Source of the DNA: Sulfurimonas sp. HSL-1656
GTDB taxonomy: Bacteria; Campylobacterota; Campylobacteria; Campylobacterales; Sulfurimonadaceae
NCBI RefSeq assembly: GCF_039645585.1
Contig: NZ_CP147915.1
Coordinates: 2,418,001-2,482,000 of the forward strand
Length of the DNA stretch: 64,000 nucleotides
Reading direction: 5' to 3'
The position numbers and the translations under genes were made by a program. The notes below the pieces were generated by a model, which worked only from the letters and a program-made list of their open reading frames with translations, did no database searches and was not told the origin of the DNA. This document shows positions 20,173 through 29,492 of this stretch, one piece after another. Position 1 is the first letter of the stretch. The number at the start of each line of letters is the position of its first letter.

Positions 20173-21965
20173 TGTGTGCCGTCTTCGGCATCCTCGGCGA
20201 CTACGATCCTGCAACGGCCCGCAGGGGTCTCGCCGCGCTGGCGCACCGCGGGCCGGACTACTGCGGAATCGTCGAGGAGCGGGGGCTCTTTTTCGCCCAG
20301 CACCGTCTCAGCATCCGCGACATGCACGAACGCTCCCACCAGCCGCTGCGTGAAGGCAATGTCCTGCTCAGTTTCAACGGGGAGATCTACAACTACCGTG
20401 AAATTGCGGAGACGCTGCAGCTCCGGGCAGCCACGGAAGCCGAAACGGTTCTGGCCGCCTACCTGCGCTGGGGCATCGACTGTGTCCACCGGTTCCGCGG
20501 TATGTTCGCCCTGGCAATCTACGACGACGGGACCCTCTATCTGCTCCGCGACCGGCTGGGGAAAAAGCCGCTCTTTTTTGCCAAACAGAAAGAGCGTTTC
20601 GTGTTTGCCTCCGAGATCAAAGGGCTCCTCCCTTTCCTTTCTCGCGTCAGGATGAACGACGATGCGATGATGGGTTTTCTCTCCTTTCAGGCCCCCACAG
20701 CGCCCCATACCTTCTTTGAAGGCATTGAAAAAATCGCACCGGGCGAACTCATAACAGTGACAAACGGCAGCGTTAGCCGGCGTTCGTATTACTGTTTGCT
20801 CGACCATGCCGAACCGGTGGATGACGGCAGTGCCCCGCAGCGTATCGAAGCACGCATGGAAGAGAGCATCGCAATGCGCCTCGATGCCGACGTTCCCGTC
20901 GCGGCCCTGCTCAGCGGCGGGATCGACAGTGCCGCCGTGAACGCCTTTGCCAAGAAGCTCGGCCGTCCGCTGCAGACCTTCAGCCTGGGCTACGCAGAGC
21001 GCTGGAACTACGACGAGAGCGAGAGTGCCGCCGAAACGGCACGCATCCTGGGGATACAGAATACGAAGATCACCATCGGCCAGACTGACTTCATCGATGC
21101 CATCGACCCGGTCATGGACGCCCTCGACGAGCCCCTGAACGACCCTGCGGCGATTCCGCTCTACCTCCTCTTCGGCGCCATCAAGAAAGAGGGCTACCGC
21201 GTCGTGCTCAGCGGCGAGGGGGGAGACGAACTCTTCCTGGGCTACCGGCAGTACTTTGACTACCTCGATATCGAGCAGCTGGCCTCCCTGCAGCGCAAGG
21301 CGTGGCTGAAGAAGTTTTTTCACGGCCACTTCTCCGTCAACCGCGAATGGGAGTGGTACAAGCGCGCCTTCGACGATACGCTTCTTTTCCGGGGGGCGGG
21401 TGAAAAGTTCACGGACCTGCAGAAAAATGCCCTGATGCGCCGGAACGTCCGCGACGAGGAGGGGCTGCGCTTCATCCAGCCCGAACGCGACCGTTTCGAT
21501 GCCAGCCGCTGGAAACACCCCGCGCAGTGGTACAGCTACCTCGACCTGCGCCATCTCCAGGCCGAATACTACCTTGCCAAGCTCGACCGCGTCTCCATGG
21601 CCCACGGCATCGAGTCCCGCACCCCCATGCTCGACCACCGCCTGGCAGAGACGGTCTTCGGTACGTCGGCGGCACTCAAGATCGGCAACGGCCGTCCGAA
21701 AGCGCTGCTGAAGCAGATCATGCAGCCCTACCTCGGCGACGCGATACTGAATCGCAAAAAGAAAGGGTTTGCCTCGCCTTATATGGAGTACCTGCACGCC
21801 TCGGGGAAGATCGACCTCATCACCGAGGTCAACGAACAGACGGGGCTGTTCAAAAAAGAGATGCTGGAGCGCTACATCGACGCGGCCGTGAAGCGGGGCC
21901 GATTCAAGCAGCAGGTGTGGAGTCTCTTCGTGCTCTCACACTGGATGAAAAAGCACCTGCTGTAG
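20172..21965 (+). CDS. asnB: Glutamine-hydrolysing asparagine synthetase
   Basis: 597 aa, a complete two-domain enzyme. The start MCAVFGI carries the Cys2 nucleophile of the glutaminase domain; LAHRGPD, SFNGEIYNY and RDRLGKKPLF follow. The synthetase domain has the PP-loop LLSGGIDSA (about residues 249-257) and LSGEGGDELF. It can thus use glutamine to amidate aspartate, or, as known for related enzymes in O-antigen loci such as WbpS, a sugar uronic acid. It is divergent from the N-glycan operon with 130 nt between them, and a Cys-less paralogue lies inside that operon. Either role is possible. Confidence 0.9.
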   Translation: MCAVFGILGDYDPATARRGLAALAHRGPDYCGIVEERGLFFAQHRLSIRDMHERSHQPLREGNVLLSFNGEIYNYREIAETLQLRAATEAETVLAAYLRWGIDCVHRFRGMFALAIYDDGTLYLLRDRLGKKPLFFAKQKERFVFASEIKGLLPFLSRVRMNDDAMMGFLSFQAPTAPHTFFEGIEKIAPGELITVTNGSVSRRSYYCLLDHAEPVDDGSAPQRIEARMEESIAMRLDADVPVAALLSGGIDSAAVNAFAKKLGRPLQTFSLGYAERWNYDESESAAETARILGIQNTKITIGQTDFIDAIDPVMDALDEPLNDPAAIPLYLLFGAIKKEGYRVVLSGEGGDELFLGYRQYFDYLDIEQLASLQRKAWLKKFFHGHFSVNREWEWYKRAFDDTLLFRGAGEKFTDLQKNALMRRNVRDEEGLRFIQPERDRFDASRWKHPAQWYSYLDLRHLQAEYYLAKLDRVSMAHGIESRTPMLDHRLAETVFGTSAALKIGNGRPKALLKQIMQPYLGDAILNRKKKGFASPYMEYLHASGKIDLITEVNEQTGLFKKEMLERYIDAAVKRGRFKQQVWSLFVLSHWMKKHLL

Positions 21966-21966
21966 T

Positions 21967-22812
21967 TCAGAAAGTGTAGCGATAGGTCAGTACTGTTTCC
22001 GTGATCTCCGTCGTGAAGCTAGCCGGTAATGTTCTGTAGTGCGGACCGTAATCGTAGTAATAATGCATGTCGGTGTCTCCTTCGAGGCGGCGGTAGGAAA
22101 TTCCGGCGCTGATTTCGGAACCGGCATGCCGGAACAGCACGGCACCGGCCCCGAGTGAAATCCCCGTCATCCATCCGTCACTGAGGGTATAAAACCCTCT
22201 TAGCAGATGTTCGTCTCTGGAGTGCTGACGGGAAAGCAGAATAGCGCCGCGGAAAGTCCACGGCAACGTAAAAAGGGTTGCCTCGTATTCACCGTACAGA
22301 CCCGCCACTCCCGACTGCTGTGTGAAGTCAACGGTATCGCCGACGAAATAGGTCTCTGTACCGTCCGTATAATCGGTCTGCCGGGTCTGCGACCAACCAA
22401 GCTGCCACTGATCATAGAAAAAGTCCGTACCCAATGCAAAATTTGGCGTCACCTGGTGACGGAAATCGACATGGAAGGCATAATAGCTTTCCAGCGCCGT
22501 GTCCGACTCCGAGTAGACCGTTTTGTTGCCGTCTTTCCAGTCGGTATCGTTCCCGTTACGTATTTGAGAAGTGAAGGCGGAAGCGAATGAAAAGCGGAGC
22601 ACGCCCGCCGGTGTATCAAGAGCATATCCCAGCTCCCAGACCGCTGCCGTTGCGGGAAAGCGGAGGCGTGCTTCGAGCCTCTGCGCAGGATCTTTTACCC
22701 TGTAGGAGAGCGTGGCATTGAGCCCTTTGATGCCGACAAAAAGTCCATCCCCCGACAGCGATACAGCTGCCAGTATTACAGACGCGATTGTACGGCGCAA
22801 GGCGGTCGTCAA
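21967..22812 (-). CDS. Putative outer-membrane beta-barrel protein
   Basis: 281 aa with a TTG start at 22812 overlapping the stop of the preceding lipoprotein gene. The N-terminus is a short signal peptide (two Arg, then a hydrophobic run to about residue 22). The rest alternates polar and hydrophobic residues with many aromatics and ends in Tyr-Thr-Phe, the C-terminal pattern of outer-membrane barrels. No named family is recognised. It is probably co-translated with the lipoprotein, suggesting the two work together. It ends 1 nt from the convergent asnB stop. Confidence 0.6.
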   Translation of the reverse strand: MTTALRRTIASVILAAVSLSGDGLFVGIKGLNATLSYRVKDPAQRLEARLRFPATAAVWELGYALDTPAGVLRFSFASAFTSQIRNGNDTDWKDGNKTVYSESDTALESYYAFHVDFRHQVTPNFALGTDFFYDQWQLGWSQTRQTDYTDGTETYFVGDTVDFTQQSGVAGLYGEYEATLFTLPWTFRGAILLSRQHSRDEHLLRGFYTLSDGWMTGISLGAGAVLFRHAGSEISAGISYRRLEGDTDMHYYYDYGPHYRTLPASFTTEITETVLTYRYTF

Positions 22813-23774
22813 AGCGTAACGTTGATGTCCGTACCGTTTTGATCCGACACCGTAATGGTATTGATATCAGTGACGTTGACGTAGATCAATCCGCCGCCGG
22901 AACCGATCAAGCGCATGCTGCCGCTAAGCAAATCAAAATCTTCGTAATAGAATTTGTAATCACAGTATGAATCATACGCTTCATCGATATCAAGGCTCGC
23001 GGTCAGGTCATTGACATAGATACGGCCTGACTTGTAACAGTAGGTCTCAATTGGGATGCTGTAATAATCCTCCGTGAACACTACGGTCAAGTTGTCGTAA
23101 CGTCCCATGTCGCCATCGACACCCCACTGCACACTGCTTGTCATCGTACCGGCAAAGTAGCCATAAACGTCGTCATACTCGCTGTAGTCCGTCCGCATGT
23201 TACTGCCCGCACTGATATAGAACGTATACATATCATCCGTAATGGTGAAATCGGCAGGGAAAGAGACTTCCATATAGCTCAACGTATCGCCGTAGTTGGT
23301 CCCCGCCGCACGCATACGCATCTTCCCGTCCATCACAAAATTCACATCAAAAGCGCACTCACTGAATGTCACCGTTGCATCCATTTGCGTTTCGGTAGAA
23401 CTCTCCGTATACGACATTGTCCCACCGTAAGGACAGTCGTAGGAGTCCGAATAGGTCGCATTGAGCGTTTGGGTACGATACCCCATCACTTTCGAGACCG
23501 GGCCCGCTTTGTCGAGCATGAAATACGTCGCATCAAACCCAGCCGGTTGCGGTACAGTTGCTGCCAAGGGGAGATAACCGGTCAAGCCGCCAATCTGGCC
23601 GGAAAAAATAGCGATAACGGCTTCCGCACCGTTCGCCGCCGTTGCATTCGCCTCCGGTACATTCAGTGTCGGCAGACTGGTCGTTCCGCTGCCGCCGCCC
23701 CCGCCGCAGCCGCTCAAAAACAGTACAGTTGCCGCGGCAATCGCCACGCCGCTTTTGCACAACGTATCAAACAT
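22809..23774 (-). CDS. Putative lipoprotein
   Basis: 321 aa from the ATG at 23774, chosen because AAGGAG lies 6 nt before it; an upstream in-frame codon lacks this. The signal peptide ends in the lipobox LFLSGC (Cys about residue 23), followed by a GGGGGSG spacer. The mature part is rich in Tyr, Asp, Ser and Thr with several Cys residues (for example DSYDCPYGGTMSY, FSECAFDVNF), suggesting a disulfide-stabilised beta fold outside the cytoplasm. No family recognised. Overlaps the downstream barrel-like gene. Confidence 0.65.
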   Translation of the reverse strand: MFDTLCKSGVAIAAATVLFLSGCGGGGGSGTTSLPTLNVPEANATAANGAEAVIAIFSGQIGGLTGYLPLAATVPQPAGFDATYFMLDKAGPVSKVMGYRTQTLNATYSDSYDCPYGGTMSYTESSTETQMDATVTFSECAFDVNFVMDGKMRMRAAGTNYGDTLSYMEVSFPADFTITDDMYTFYISAGSNMRTDYSEYDDVYGYFAGTMTSSVQWGVDGDMGRYDNLTVVFTEDYYSIPIETYCYKSGRIYVNDLTASLDIDEAYDSYCDYKFYYEDFDLLSGSMRLIGSGGGLIYVNVTDINTITVSDQNGTDINVTL

Positions 23775-23869
23775 GTTCACTCCTTCAATGCTATCGCTTC
23801 CGGACAATATAACACCCGTTCTCTTTAACAATACTTATTGATTATCGTTATAGAGTGACCGGCGGCAGG

Positions 23870-24280
23870 TTACATATCGGCGCGCGCTTCCTCCATCAGG
23901 ACCCGGGCGATATCCGTCATGCTGATCACCCCCGTCAGGCGCCCTTCCCAAGTCACGGAGAGATGCTTGATCTTCTGGTTGATCATGAGTTGTGCCGCGT
24001 AGCGGATGTCAAGGTCCGGTACGATCTGCACCATCGGCTTGCTGGCGATGTCGTAGACGTTCAGCAGGTCCATATCGCCGTCGTTGCTGTAGATCGCCTC
24101 CAGGATATTGGAGTAGGTGACGATCCCGTAGGCGTCGTTGTCGCTGGTACGCTCGACGATGACCGAACGCACGTCGCGCGTGTCCATCATGTTGATCAGC
24201 TCGCGCACCGTCGCATAGGGCGAAATCATCGCGATCTCGTCCGCCGGCGTCATAATATCCCGCACTGTAATCAGTTTCAT
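23870..24280 (-). CDS. CBS-domain protein
   Basis: 136 aa made almost wholly of one CBS pair. The first copy starts near VRDIMTPADEIAMISP and the second near IASKPMVQIVPDLDIRYAAQ, with SVTWEGRLTGVISMTDIAR closing it. CBS pairs bind adenine nucleotides and regulate partners. It is the last gene of a three-gene operon after DUF1538 and a PII-like gene, each joined by a 4-nt overlap, so it is likely a nucleotide-sensing subunit for that membrane protein. Confidence 0.85.
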   Translation of the reverse strand: MKLITVRDIMTPADEIAMISPYATVRELINMMDTRDVRSVIVERTSDNDAYGIVTYSNILEAIYSNDGDMDLLNVYDIASKPMVQIVPDLDIRYAAQLMINQKIKHLSVTWEGRLTGVISMTDIARVLMEEARADM

Positions 24281-24630
24281 ACCTCTTTCTCCTCTTTGAG
24301 TCTGTTGGCAAATGCTTCGATCTGGTTGTTGGCGATCCCCGCGAGATGTTCGATGGGCAGCGACATGACGATCCCCTTGTTCTCGGTTTCGAGGTGCAGT
24401 TCGTTCTTGAGCGCCTTCATCACCTTCACCGAGGTCCGTTTCTCAAGGATGAAGAGCAGCACGCTCTCCGGACGCTCATACGTCAGGCCGAAAAACGTCT
24501 TCTTCTCGTTCAGCCCCGTTCCTTTACCGGTCAGGCTCGTCACCCCGCCGGCACCGTTGGCCTTGGCGATATCGATCGCCTCCTCTTCCAGCGACTGTTC
24601 CACGATCGCTACCAATAATGCAAACCTCAT
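24277..24630 (-). CDS. PII-like regulatory protein
   Basis: 117 aa. The order of alternating strands and helices, [15 protein letters not shown] in the T-loop position, and the C-terminal [16 protein letters not shown] are those of small PII-superfamily proteins found next to DUF1538 genes. It lacks the classical GlnB T-loop tyrosine motif, so it is not GlnB/GlnK. It is expected to be a trimer binding a small effector and acting on the DUF1538 permease encoded immediately upstream (4-nt overlap). The effector is unknown. Confidence 0.7.
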   Translation of the reverse strand: MRFALLVAIVEQSLEEEAIDIAKANGAGGVTSLTGKGTGLNEKKTFFGLTYERPESVLLFILEKRTSVKVMKALKNELHLETENKGIVMSLPIEHLAGIANNQIEAFANRLKEEKEV

Positions 24631-26147
24631 TCAAACTCCTCCTTGTGTTGAGTTTTTGTGCTCCTGGCACTCAGTTCCGTGATCACCCCGTAGGCCATGA
24701 CGGTGATCATCGGAAAGAGTGACGCAAACGCGATCAGCCCGAACCCGTCAATGAGCGGGCTCCGCCCCTCGATGTTGGTCGCCAGCCCCAGCCCCAGCGC
24801 CGCGACGAGCGGCACGGTGACGGTCGACGTCGTCACCCCGCCGCTGTCGTAGGCGATCGGGATGATGTAGCGCGGGGCGAAATAGGTCAAAATGATGACG
24901 ACGATGTAGCCCGCGATAATGTAGTAGTGGATGGGGTCCCCCGCCACGATACGGTACGCCCCCAGCGCGATGCCCACCGCCACCCCGAGGGCCACGGCGA
25001 TCCTCAGGACCATCTGCCGGATCTTCCCGGCGGAGATCTCCTCGACCTTGATCGCGATCGCCAGCAGCGCCGGCTCCGCCATCGTCGTCGAAAAGCCGAT
25101 CAAAAAGGCGAACAGGTAGATGAGCAGCCGGTTATCCTGCTCCGTGAGCTGCAGCGCCATCGTCTCCCCGATAGGAAAGAGCCCCATCTCAAGTCCGACG
25201 ATAAAAGCATACAGCCCCAGGATCACCAGCAGGATACCGAAAACGATGCGGCGCAGGTAGGGCACCTGTTTCTTGATAATGGCATACTGGAAAAAGAAGA
25301 TGACGCCCAGGATCGGCAGCACGTCCTTGATGACATCAACGAGCTCGAGCAGCAGCGCCAGCGCCTGCTGACCGATGGTACGGCTGTGTTCCACATGCTC
25401 CGATACGCTCTGCGCCACGGCGGCGATCGCCTCGCCGTTTCCGGAGGCGTAGACGACGATCCCGTAGAGCTGTACGAAGATCATCGGCGTCAGCGAGGCA
25501 AACGCGATCAGCCCGAAACCGTCGATGACCGGGTTCCGCCCGCGGATACTGCTCGCGAGCCCCACGCCGAGCGCCGCGACCAGGGGAACGGTCACCGTCG
25601 AGGTCGTCACCCCGCCGCTGTCGTAGGCGAGCCCGACGATCTCCGGCGGGACGAAGAAGGTCAACATGACGACGATGACATAGCCGGTAATGATGTAAAA
25701 GTGGATGGGATGGCCCGTCAGGATGCGGAACGTCCCCAGGGCAATGGCGAAACCGACCGAAAAGGCAACGGTCAGCCGCAGCACCAGAGAGTCGATCTTC
25801 CCCTCGCTGATCACGGCCGCCTTGTCGGCGATGGCGATCAGGGCCGGTTCCGCGATGGTCGTTGAGAAGCCGATGAGAAAGGCGAAGAGCAGCAGCCAGA
25901 ACGCGGAGCCTTTGCGCGCGAACTCCTGCGCGAGGTTCTCCCCGACGGGGAAGATACCGACTTCCAGCCCCTGGATAAAGAGCGCGAGCCCTACGGCGAC
26001 GATGAAAAGTCCCGTCGCGACAGAGAGGAGGTTGTCGGGCATCTGCTGCAGGATGAAGATCTGGAAAAAGGCGATGACGGCAATGATGGGGGCCAGGTCA
26101 GTGAAGGAGCCTTTGAGCATGATCAAAAAGAGTCTGAGTTGTTCCAT
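24627..26147 (-). CDS. DUF1538 membrane protein with internal duplication
   Basis: 506 aa integral inner-membrane protein with about 12-14 helices. Two halves repeat: [20 protein letters not shown] (about 88-107) and [20 protein letters not shown] (about 343-362); also [20 protein letters not shown] occurs in both halves (about 189-208 and 443-462). Such inverted or tandem repeats are typical of transporters. The substrate is not known. The gene starts 6 nt after TAAAAT with no Shine-Dalgarno, suggesting a leaderless mRNA. PII-like and CBS genes follow and probably regulate it. Confidence 0.85.
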   Translation of the reverse strand: MEQLRLFLIMLKGSFTDLAPIIAVIAFFQIFILQQMPDNLLSVATGLFIVAVGLALFIQGLEVGIFPVGENLAQEFARKGSAFWLLLFAFLIGFSTTIAEPALIAIADKAAVISEGKIDSLVLRLTVAFSVGFAIALGTFRILTGHPIHFYIITGYVIVVMLTFFVPPEIVGLAYDSGGVTTSTVTVPLVAALGVGLASSIRGRNPVIDGFGLIAFASLTPMIFVQLYGIVVYASGNGEAIAAVAQSVSEHVEHSRTIGQQALALLLELVDVIKDVLPILGVIFFFQYAIIKKQVPYLRRIVFGILLVILGLYAFIVGLEMGLFPIGETMALQLTEQDNRLLIYLFAFLIGFSTTMAEPALLAIAIKVEEISAGKIRQMVLRIAVALGVAVGIALGAYRIVAGDPIHYYIIAGYIVVIILTYFAPRYIIPIAYDSGGVTTSTVTVPLVAALGLGLATNIEGRSPLIDGFGLIAFASLFPMITVMAYGVITELSARSTKTQHKEEFE

Positions 26148-26153
26148 TGGGAT

Positions 26154-26159
26154 ATTTTA
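26154..26159 (-). promoter_or_regulatory. -10 box, leaderless start of the DUF1538 operon
   Basis: TAAAAT on the minus strand, then 6 nt, then the ATG at 26147. Confidence 0.5.
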
Positions 26160-26221
26160 CGCATTTTTGTGATCGATGTCATGGCACGCCTCATGCAAAG
26201 GGGGGCAAATCAGAAAAGCGT

Positions 26222-26227
26222 TACAAT
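26222..26227 (+). promoter_or_regulatory. -10 box for arsC
   Basis: TACAAT, 20 nt upstream of the arsC ATG; AAAGGAG lies between. Confidence 0.45.
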
Positions 26228-26247
26228 TTCGGAAAAAAGGAGTCTCG

Positions 26248-26604
26248 ATGCATTCGACAGTGACCATCTGGCACAACCCCCGCTGCGGCAAATCCCGCGA
26301 AGCCCTGAAACTGCTGGAGGAAGAGGGGATCACCCCGGAGATCGTCCGCTACCTCGACGACGTTCCGACCGAGACGCAGCTGCGCGATCTCCTGGCGATG
26401 CTCGGCATCGGTGCGCGCGACCTGATGCGCACGAAAGAGGCCATTTACAAGGAGCTCGGTCTCAAAGACGTCACTGACGAATCTGCCCTGATTAAAGCCA
26501 TGACGGAGCATCCGAAACTGATTGAGCGCCCCGTCGTCATCACAAACGGGAAAGCCGTCATCGGACGTCCGCCGGAAAAAGTGGTCGATCTGGTAAAAGC
26601 GTAG
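26248..26604 (+). CDS. arsC: Arsenate reductase, ArsC/Spx fold
   Basis: 118 aa from the ATG at 26248, which has AAAGGAG about 7 nt upstream. It belongs to the glutaredoxin-coupled ArsC family: IWHNPRCGKSREALKLLEE holds the catalytic Cys (about residue 13), and the anion-binding Arg lies in IERPVVITNGKAVIGRPP (about 92-109). It should reduce arsenate to arsenite in the cytoplasm. No arsB, acr3 or arsR is next to it, so it is not part of a visible ars operon; a general YffB-like role is possible. Confidence 0.88.
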   Translation: MHSTVTIWHNPRCGKSREALKLLEEEGITPEIVRYLDDVPTETQLRDLLAMLGIGARDLMRTKEAIYKELGLKDVTDESALIKAMTEHPKLIERPVVITNGKAVIGRPPEKVVDLVKA

Positions 26605-26606
26605 GG

Positions 26607-26629
26607 GAAAAGGCCGCCTTCGGGCGGCC
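26607..26629 (-). terminator. Intrinsic terminator between arsC and ydcH
   Basis: GGCCGCC (26612-26618), loop TTCG, GGCGGCC (26623-26629). On the minus strand TTTT follows, so it should end the dcd/ydcH transcript; it may also slow the convergent arsC transcript. Confidence 0.6.
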
Positions 26630-26639
26630 GGGAGTCAAT

Positions 26640-26876
26640 TTAGAGGTTGTTTTCTTTTTTGTACTTGATGATCTCGGCGTACGCCTCATCCTTGAGTAGC
26701 AGCTTCTCTTTTTTCAGCTTTTCGATCTCGACGTCATCCATCGGGATCTGACCGCCCTCACCCTTCGTGATCAGATCGTCCAGCTCGTTGTGACGCTCGA
26801 AAATTTTCAGAAAATGCGCATTGGCGCTTCCGTCTTCCTTCATCTTGGTGATGATTTCACGGTATTCGTGCAGCAT
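26640..26876 (-). CDS. YdcH/DUF465 family small protein
   Basis: 78 aa from the ATG at 26876, preceded by GAGGACAAAAC. It is an all-helical, highly charged protein with the DUF465 pattern: HLFEKHNELD-like FERHNELDDLI (about 25-36), then KLKKEKLLLKDEAYAEI. Family members are common small cytoplasmic proteins without an agreed function. It lies 59 nt downstream of dcd and may share its transcript. Confidence 0.85.
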   Translation of the reverse strand: MLHEYREIITKMKEDGSANAHFLKIFERHNELDDLITKGEGGQIPMDDVEIEKLKKEKLLLKDEAYAEIIKYKKENNL

Positions 26877-26935
26877 GTTTTGTCCTCTTCTTTTTTGGGC
26901 TCCGCTTCCACGTCCCATAACGCCACTATAGCGTA

Positions 26936-27496
26936 TTACTGTAAAATGCGCGGTAAAGTAATACCCTCTTGTCCCTGGTATTTTCCGCCCTTGTCGCCGT
27001 AGCTTGTTTCGCACATTTCATCGCCTTTCAGGAAGAGCACCTGGGCGATCCCCTCGTTGGCATAGATCTTCGCCGGCAGCGGTGTGGTGTTGGAGATTTC
27101 GATCGTGATGTGCCCTTCGAATTCCGGTTCGAAAGGGGTCACGTTGACGATGATCCCGCAGCGTGCATAGGTGGATTTCCCCAGACAGATCGCCAGCACG
27201 TCACGGGGGATCTTGAAGTACTCGACGGTCCGCGCCAGCGCAAACGAGTTCGGCGGGACGATACAGATGTCGCCTTTGTAATCTACGACGTTCGCGTCAT
27301 CAAAATGTTTCGGGTCGACCACGGTGGAGTTGAGGTTCGTAAAGATCTTGAACTCATCGCTGACGCGGATATCGTACCCGTACGAGCTCAGCCCGTAACT
27401 GACCACGCCCTTGCCGACCTGATCCTCGCAAAAAGGCGTAATCATGGCGTGTTCAAGCGCCTGCTCCCTGATCCAGCTGTCCGCCTTCAGTCCCAT
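26936..27496 (-). CDS. dcd: dCTP deaminase
   Basis: 186 aa, normal length. It makes dUTP from dCTP for thymidylate synthesis. It has [14 protein letters not shown] (about 36-49), [20 protein letters not shown] (about 110-129) with the conserved Ser/Arg pair, the catalytic Glu in [14 protein letters not shown], and the C-terminal [19 protein letters not shown] lies 6 nt before the ATG, and TATAAT (27552-27557, minus) gives an untranslated leader of about 50 nt. Divergent from accB. Confidence 0.96.
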   Translation of the reverse strand: MGLKADSWIREQALEHAMITPFCEDQVGKGVVSYGLSSYGYDIRVSDEFKIFTNLNSTVVDPKHFDDANVVDYKGDICIVPPNSFALARTVEYFKIPRDVLAICLGKSTYARCGIIVNVTPFEPEFEGHITIEISNTTPLPAKIYANEGIAQVLFLKGDEMCETSYGDKGGKYQGQEGITLPRILQ

Positions 27497-27551
27497 AAAA
27501 ATCCTTCCCTGCCACGGGGTGTTTCCCGGGCGGCTTAAATTAAGTTGTGCT

Positions 27552-27557
27552 ATTATA
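27552..27557 (-). promoter_or_regulatory. -10 box for dcd
   Basis: TATAAT on the minus strand, in the 141-nt divergent gap between dcd and accB. Confidence 0.5.
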
Positions 27558-27637
27558 ACGCATTAAAATTTAGGCGGCCCCGACGCAGGAAACCGATGGT
27601 TTTCAGACATTTCCGGGGTCCCCAGGAGCGTTTTGAC

Positions 27638-28090
27638 ATGGATATGAGACAGATCAAGGCATTGATGCAGGAGTTTGACGAGAGCGGCCTTTCCAAACTG
27701 AAGATCACCAAAGAAGGGTTCGAGATGGAACTGGAAAAAGTCATCGGTGCCGTCGCGGCACCGGTAGCCGCCCCTGCACCGGTCGCAGCACCTGCAGCCG
27801 TCCCGGTGGCAGCAGCAGCCCCGGCAGCAGCACCGGCCCCTTCTGTCAGCGGTGACGAGATCCTCTCCCCGATGGTCGGAACCTACTATGCGGCACCGTC
27901 ACCGGATTCCGCCCCGTTCGTCAAAGTCGGCGACACGATCAAAAAAGGGCAGGTCATCGCGATCCTCGAAGCCATGAAGATCATGAACGAACTCGAAGCG
28001 GAATTCGACTGTAAAATCCTTGACGTGCTCGTCTCCGACGGCCAAGCGGTCGAGTACGACATGCCGCTGTTCGTGGTAGAGAAGCTATAA
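27638..28090 (+). CDS. accB: Biotin carboxyl carrier protein
   Basis: 150 aa from the ATG at 27638, with AGGAG about 9 nt upstream. It is a subunit of acetyl-CoA carboxylase (fatty acid synthesis). An N-terminal helical segment is followed by an Ala/Pro-rich flexible linker (about 43-70) and the biotinyl domain, with EAMKIMNE carrying the biotin lysine near residue 114. Its stop TAA overlaps the accC ATG (TAATG), so the two subunits are translationally coupled, as usual for this pair. Confidence 0.96.
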   Translation: MDMRQIKALMQEFDESGLSKLKITKEGFEMELEKVIGAVAAPVAAPAPVAAPAAVPVAAAAPAAAPAPSVSGDEILSPMVGTYYAAPSPDSAPFVKVGDTIKKGQVIAILEAMKIMNELEAEFDCKILDVLVSDGQAVEYDMPLFVVEKL

Positions 28091-29430
28091 TGGCAGAGAT
28101 CAAGCGTATCCTGGTCGCGAACCGCGGCGAGATCGCCCTGCGTGCCATCCGTACCATTAAAGAGATGGGGAAGGAAGCCGTTGCCGTCTATTCCAAAGGG
28201 GACAAAGGCGCTTCCTACCTCGAGCTGGCCGACGCCGCCATCTGTATCGGCGAAGCGCCGAGCAGCGCCAGCTACCTCAATATCCCCGCCATCATCTCCG
28301 CTGCGGAAGTCAGCGGCTGTGATGCCATCTTCCCGGGCTACGGCTTTTTGAGCGAGAACCAGCACTTCGTAGAGATCTGTGCGCACCACGGTATCAAGTT
28401 CATCGGGCCGACGCCGGAAGTCATGGTACTGATGTCGGACAAGTCCAAAGCCAAGGACGTCATGATCGCTGCAGGCGTCCCGGTCGTCCCGGGAAGCGAC
28501 GGTGCCATCACCGATATCGAGGACGCGAAAAAGCGTGCCCGCGAAGTCGGCTACCCGGTCATCCTCAAAGCTGCCCAGGGCGGCGGCGGACGCGGGATGC
28601 GCGTCGTGGAGGATGAGAGCTACCTCGAAAACGCCTTCCTTGCCGCCGAATCCGAAGCGATCACCGCGTTCGGCGACGGCACCATCTATATGGAGAAGTT
28701 CATCCTGAACCCGCGCCATATCGAGGTACAGATCATGGCGGACAGCCACGGCAACGTCATCCACGTCGGCGAGCGCGACTGCTCCATGCAGCGCCGCCAC
28801 CAGAAGCTTATCGAGGAGTCCCCGGCGGTCATCCTGACCCCGGAAGTCCGCGAACGCCTCCACGCCGCCGCCGTCCGTGCCACGGAGTTCATCAAGTATG
28901 AAGGCGCCGGGACATTCGAGTTCCTGCTCGACGCGAACCTCGACTTCTACTTCATGGAGATGAACACCCGTCTGCAGGTCGAGCACACCGTTTCCGAAGA
29001 GGTAAGCGGCCTCGACCTTATCGAGCTGATGATCCAGGTGGCCGAAGGAAAGACGCTCCCGAAACAAGAGGAGATCGTACTCAAAGGTCACGCCATCGAG
29101 TGCCGTATCACGGCCGAGGACCCTATCAAGTTCCTCCCGTGCCCCGGCAAGATCAGCGAATGGATCGCACCGGGCGGTATCGGCGTGCGTATGGACACCC
29201 ACGCGCATGCAGGCTACATCGTTCCGCCGACCTACGACTCCATGATCGGCAAACTGATCGTCTACGGACGCGACCGTGACCACGCGATCAAACGCATGCA
29301 CCGTGCGCTGAGTGAATTCACCATCAGCGGTATCCGCACGACGATCCCCTTCCACATCAAAATGATGGCGAACGACGACTTCATCTCCAACAACTTCGAT
29401 ACGAAGTACCTCGAAAACTACAAAGGGTAA
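28090..29430 (+). CDS. accC: Biotin carboxylase
   Basis: 446 aa, full length. It carboxylates the biotin on AccB with ATP and bicarbonate. It has the N-terminal RILVANRGEIALRAIRT, FPGYGFLSEN, the ATP-grasp glycine loop KAAQGGGGRGMRVV (about 158-171), HVGERDCSMQRRHQKLIEE and EMNTRLQVEHTVSE (about 293-306). It follows accB directly. Downstream, the convergent PPIase gene ends 62 nt away without a clear terminator. Confidence 0.97.
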   Translation: MAEIKRILVANRGEIALRAIRTIKEMGKEAVAVYSKGDKGASYLELADAAICIGEAPSSASYLNIPAIISAAEVSGCDAIFPGYGFLSENQHFVEICAHHGIKFIGPTPEVMVLMSDKSKAKDVMIAAGVPVVPGSDGAITDIEDAKKRAREVGYPVILKAAQGGGGRGMRVVEDESYLENAFLAAESEAITAFGDGTIYMEKFILNPRHIEVQIMADSHGNVIHVGERDCSMQRRHQKLIEESPAVILTPEVRERLHAAAVRATEFIKYEGAGTFEFLLDANLDFYFMEMNTRLQVEHTVSEEVSGLDLIELMIQVAEGKTLPKQEEIVLKGHAIECRITAEDPIKFLPCPGKISEWIAPGGIGVRMDTHAHAGYIVPPTYDSMIGKLIVYGRDRDHAIKRMHRALSEFTISGIRTTIPFHIKMMANDDFISNNFDTKYLENYKG

Positions 29431-29492
29431 GGCCTCAGGCCCCACCCGCTTTCACCCGCAAACAACGCTACGCTGTTTTACGCTTTGGTTCC

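Noticed and set aside
27886-29445. 519-codon minus-strand frame opposite accB/accC
   Set aside because: It is the complement of well-identified acetyl-CoA carboxylase genes and shows the Asp/Val/Arg-rich composition typical of such shadows.
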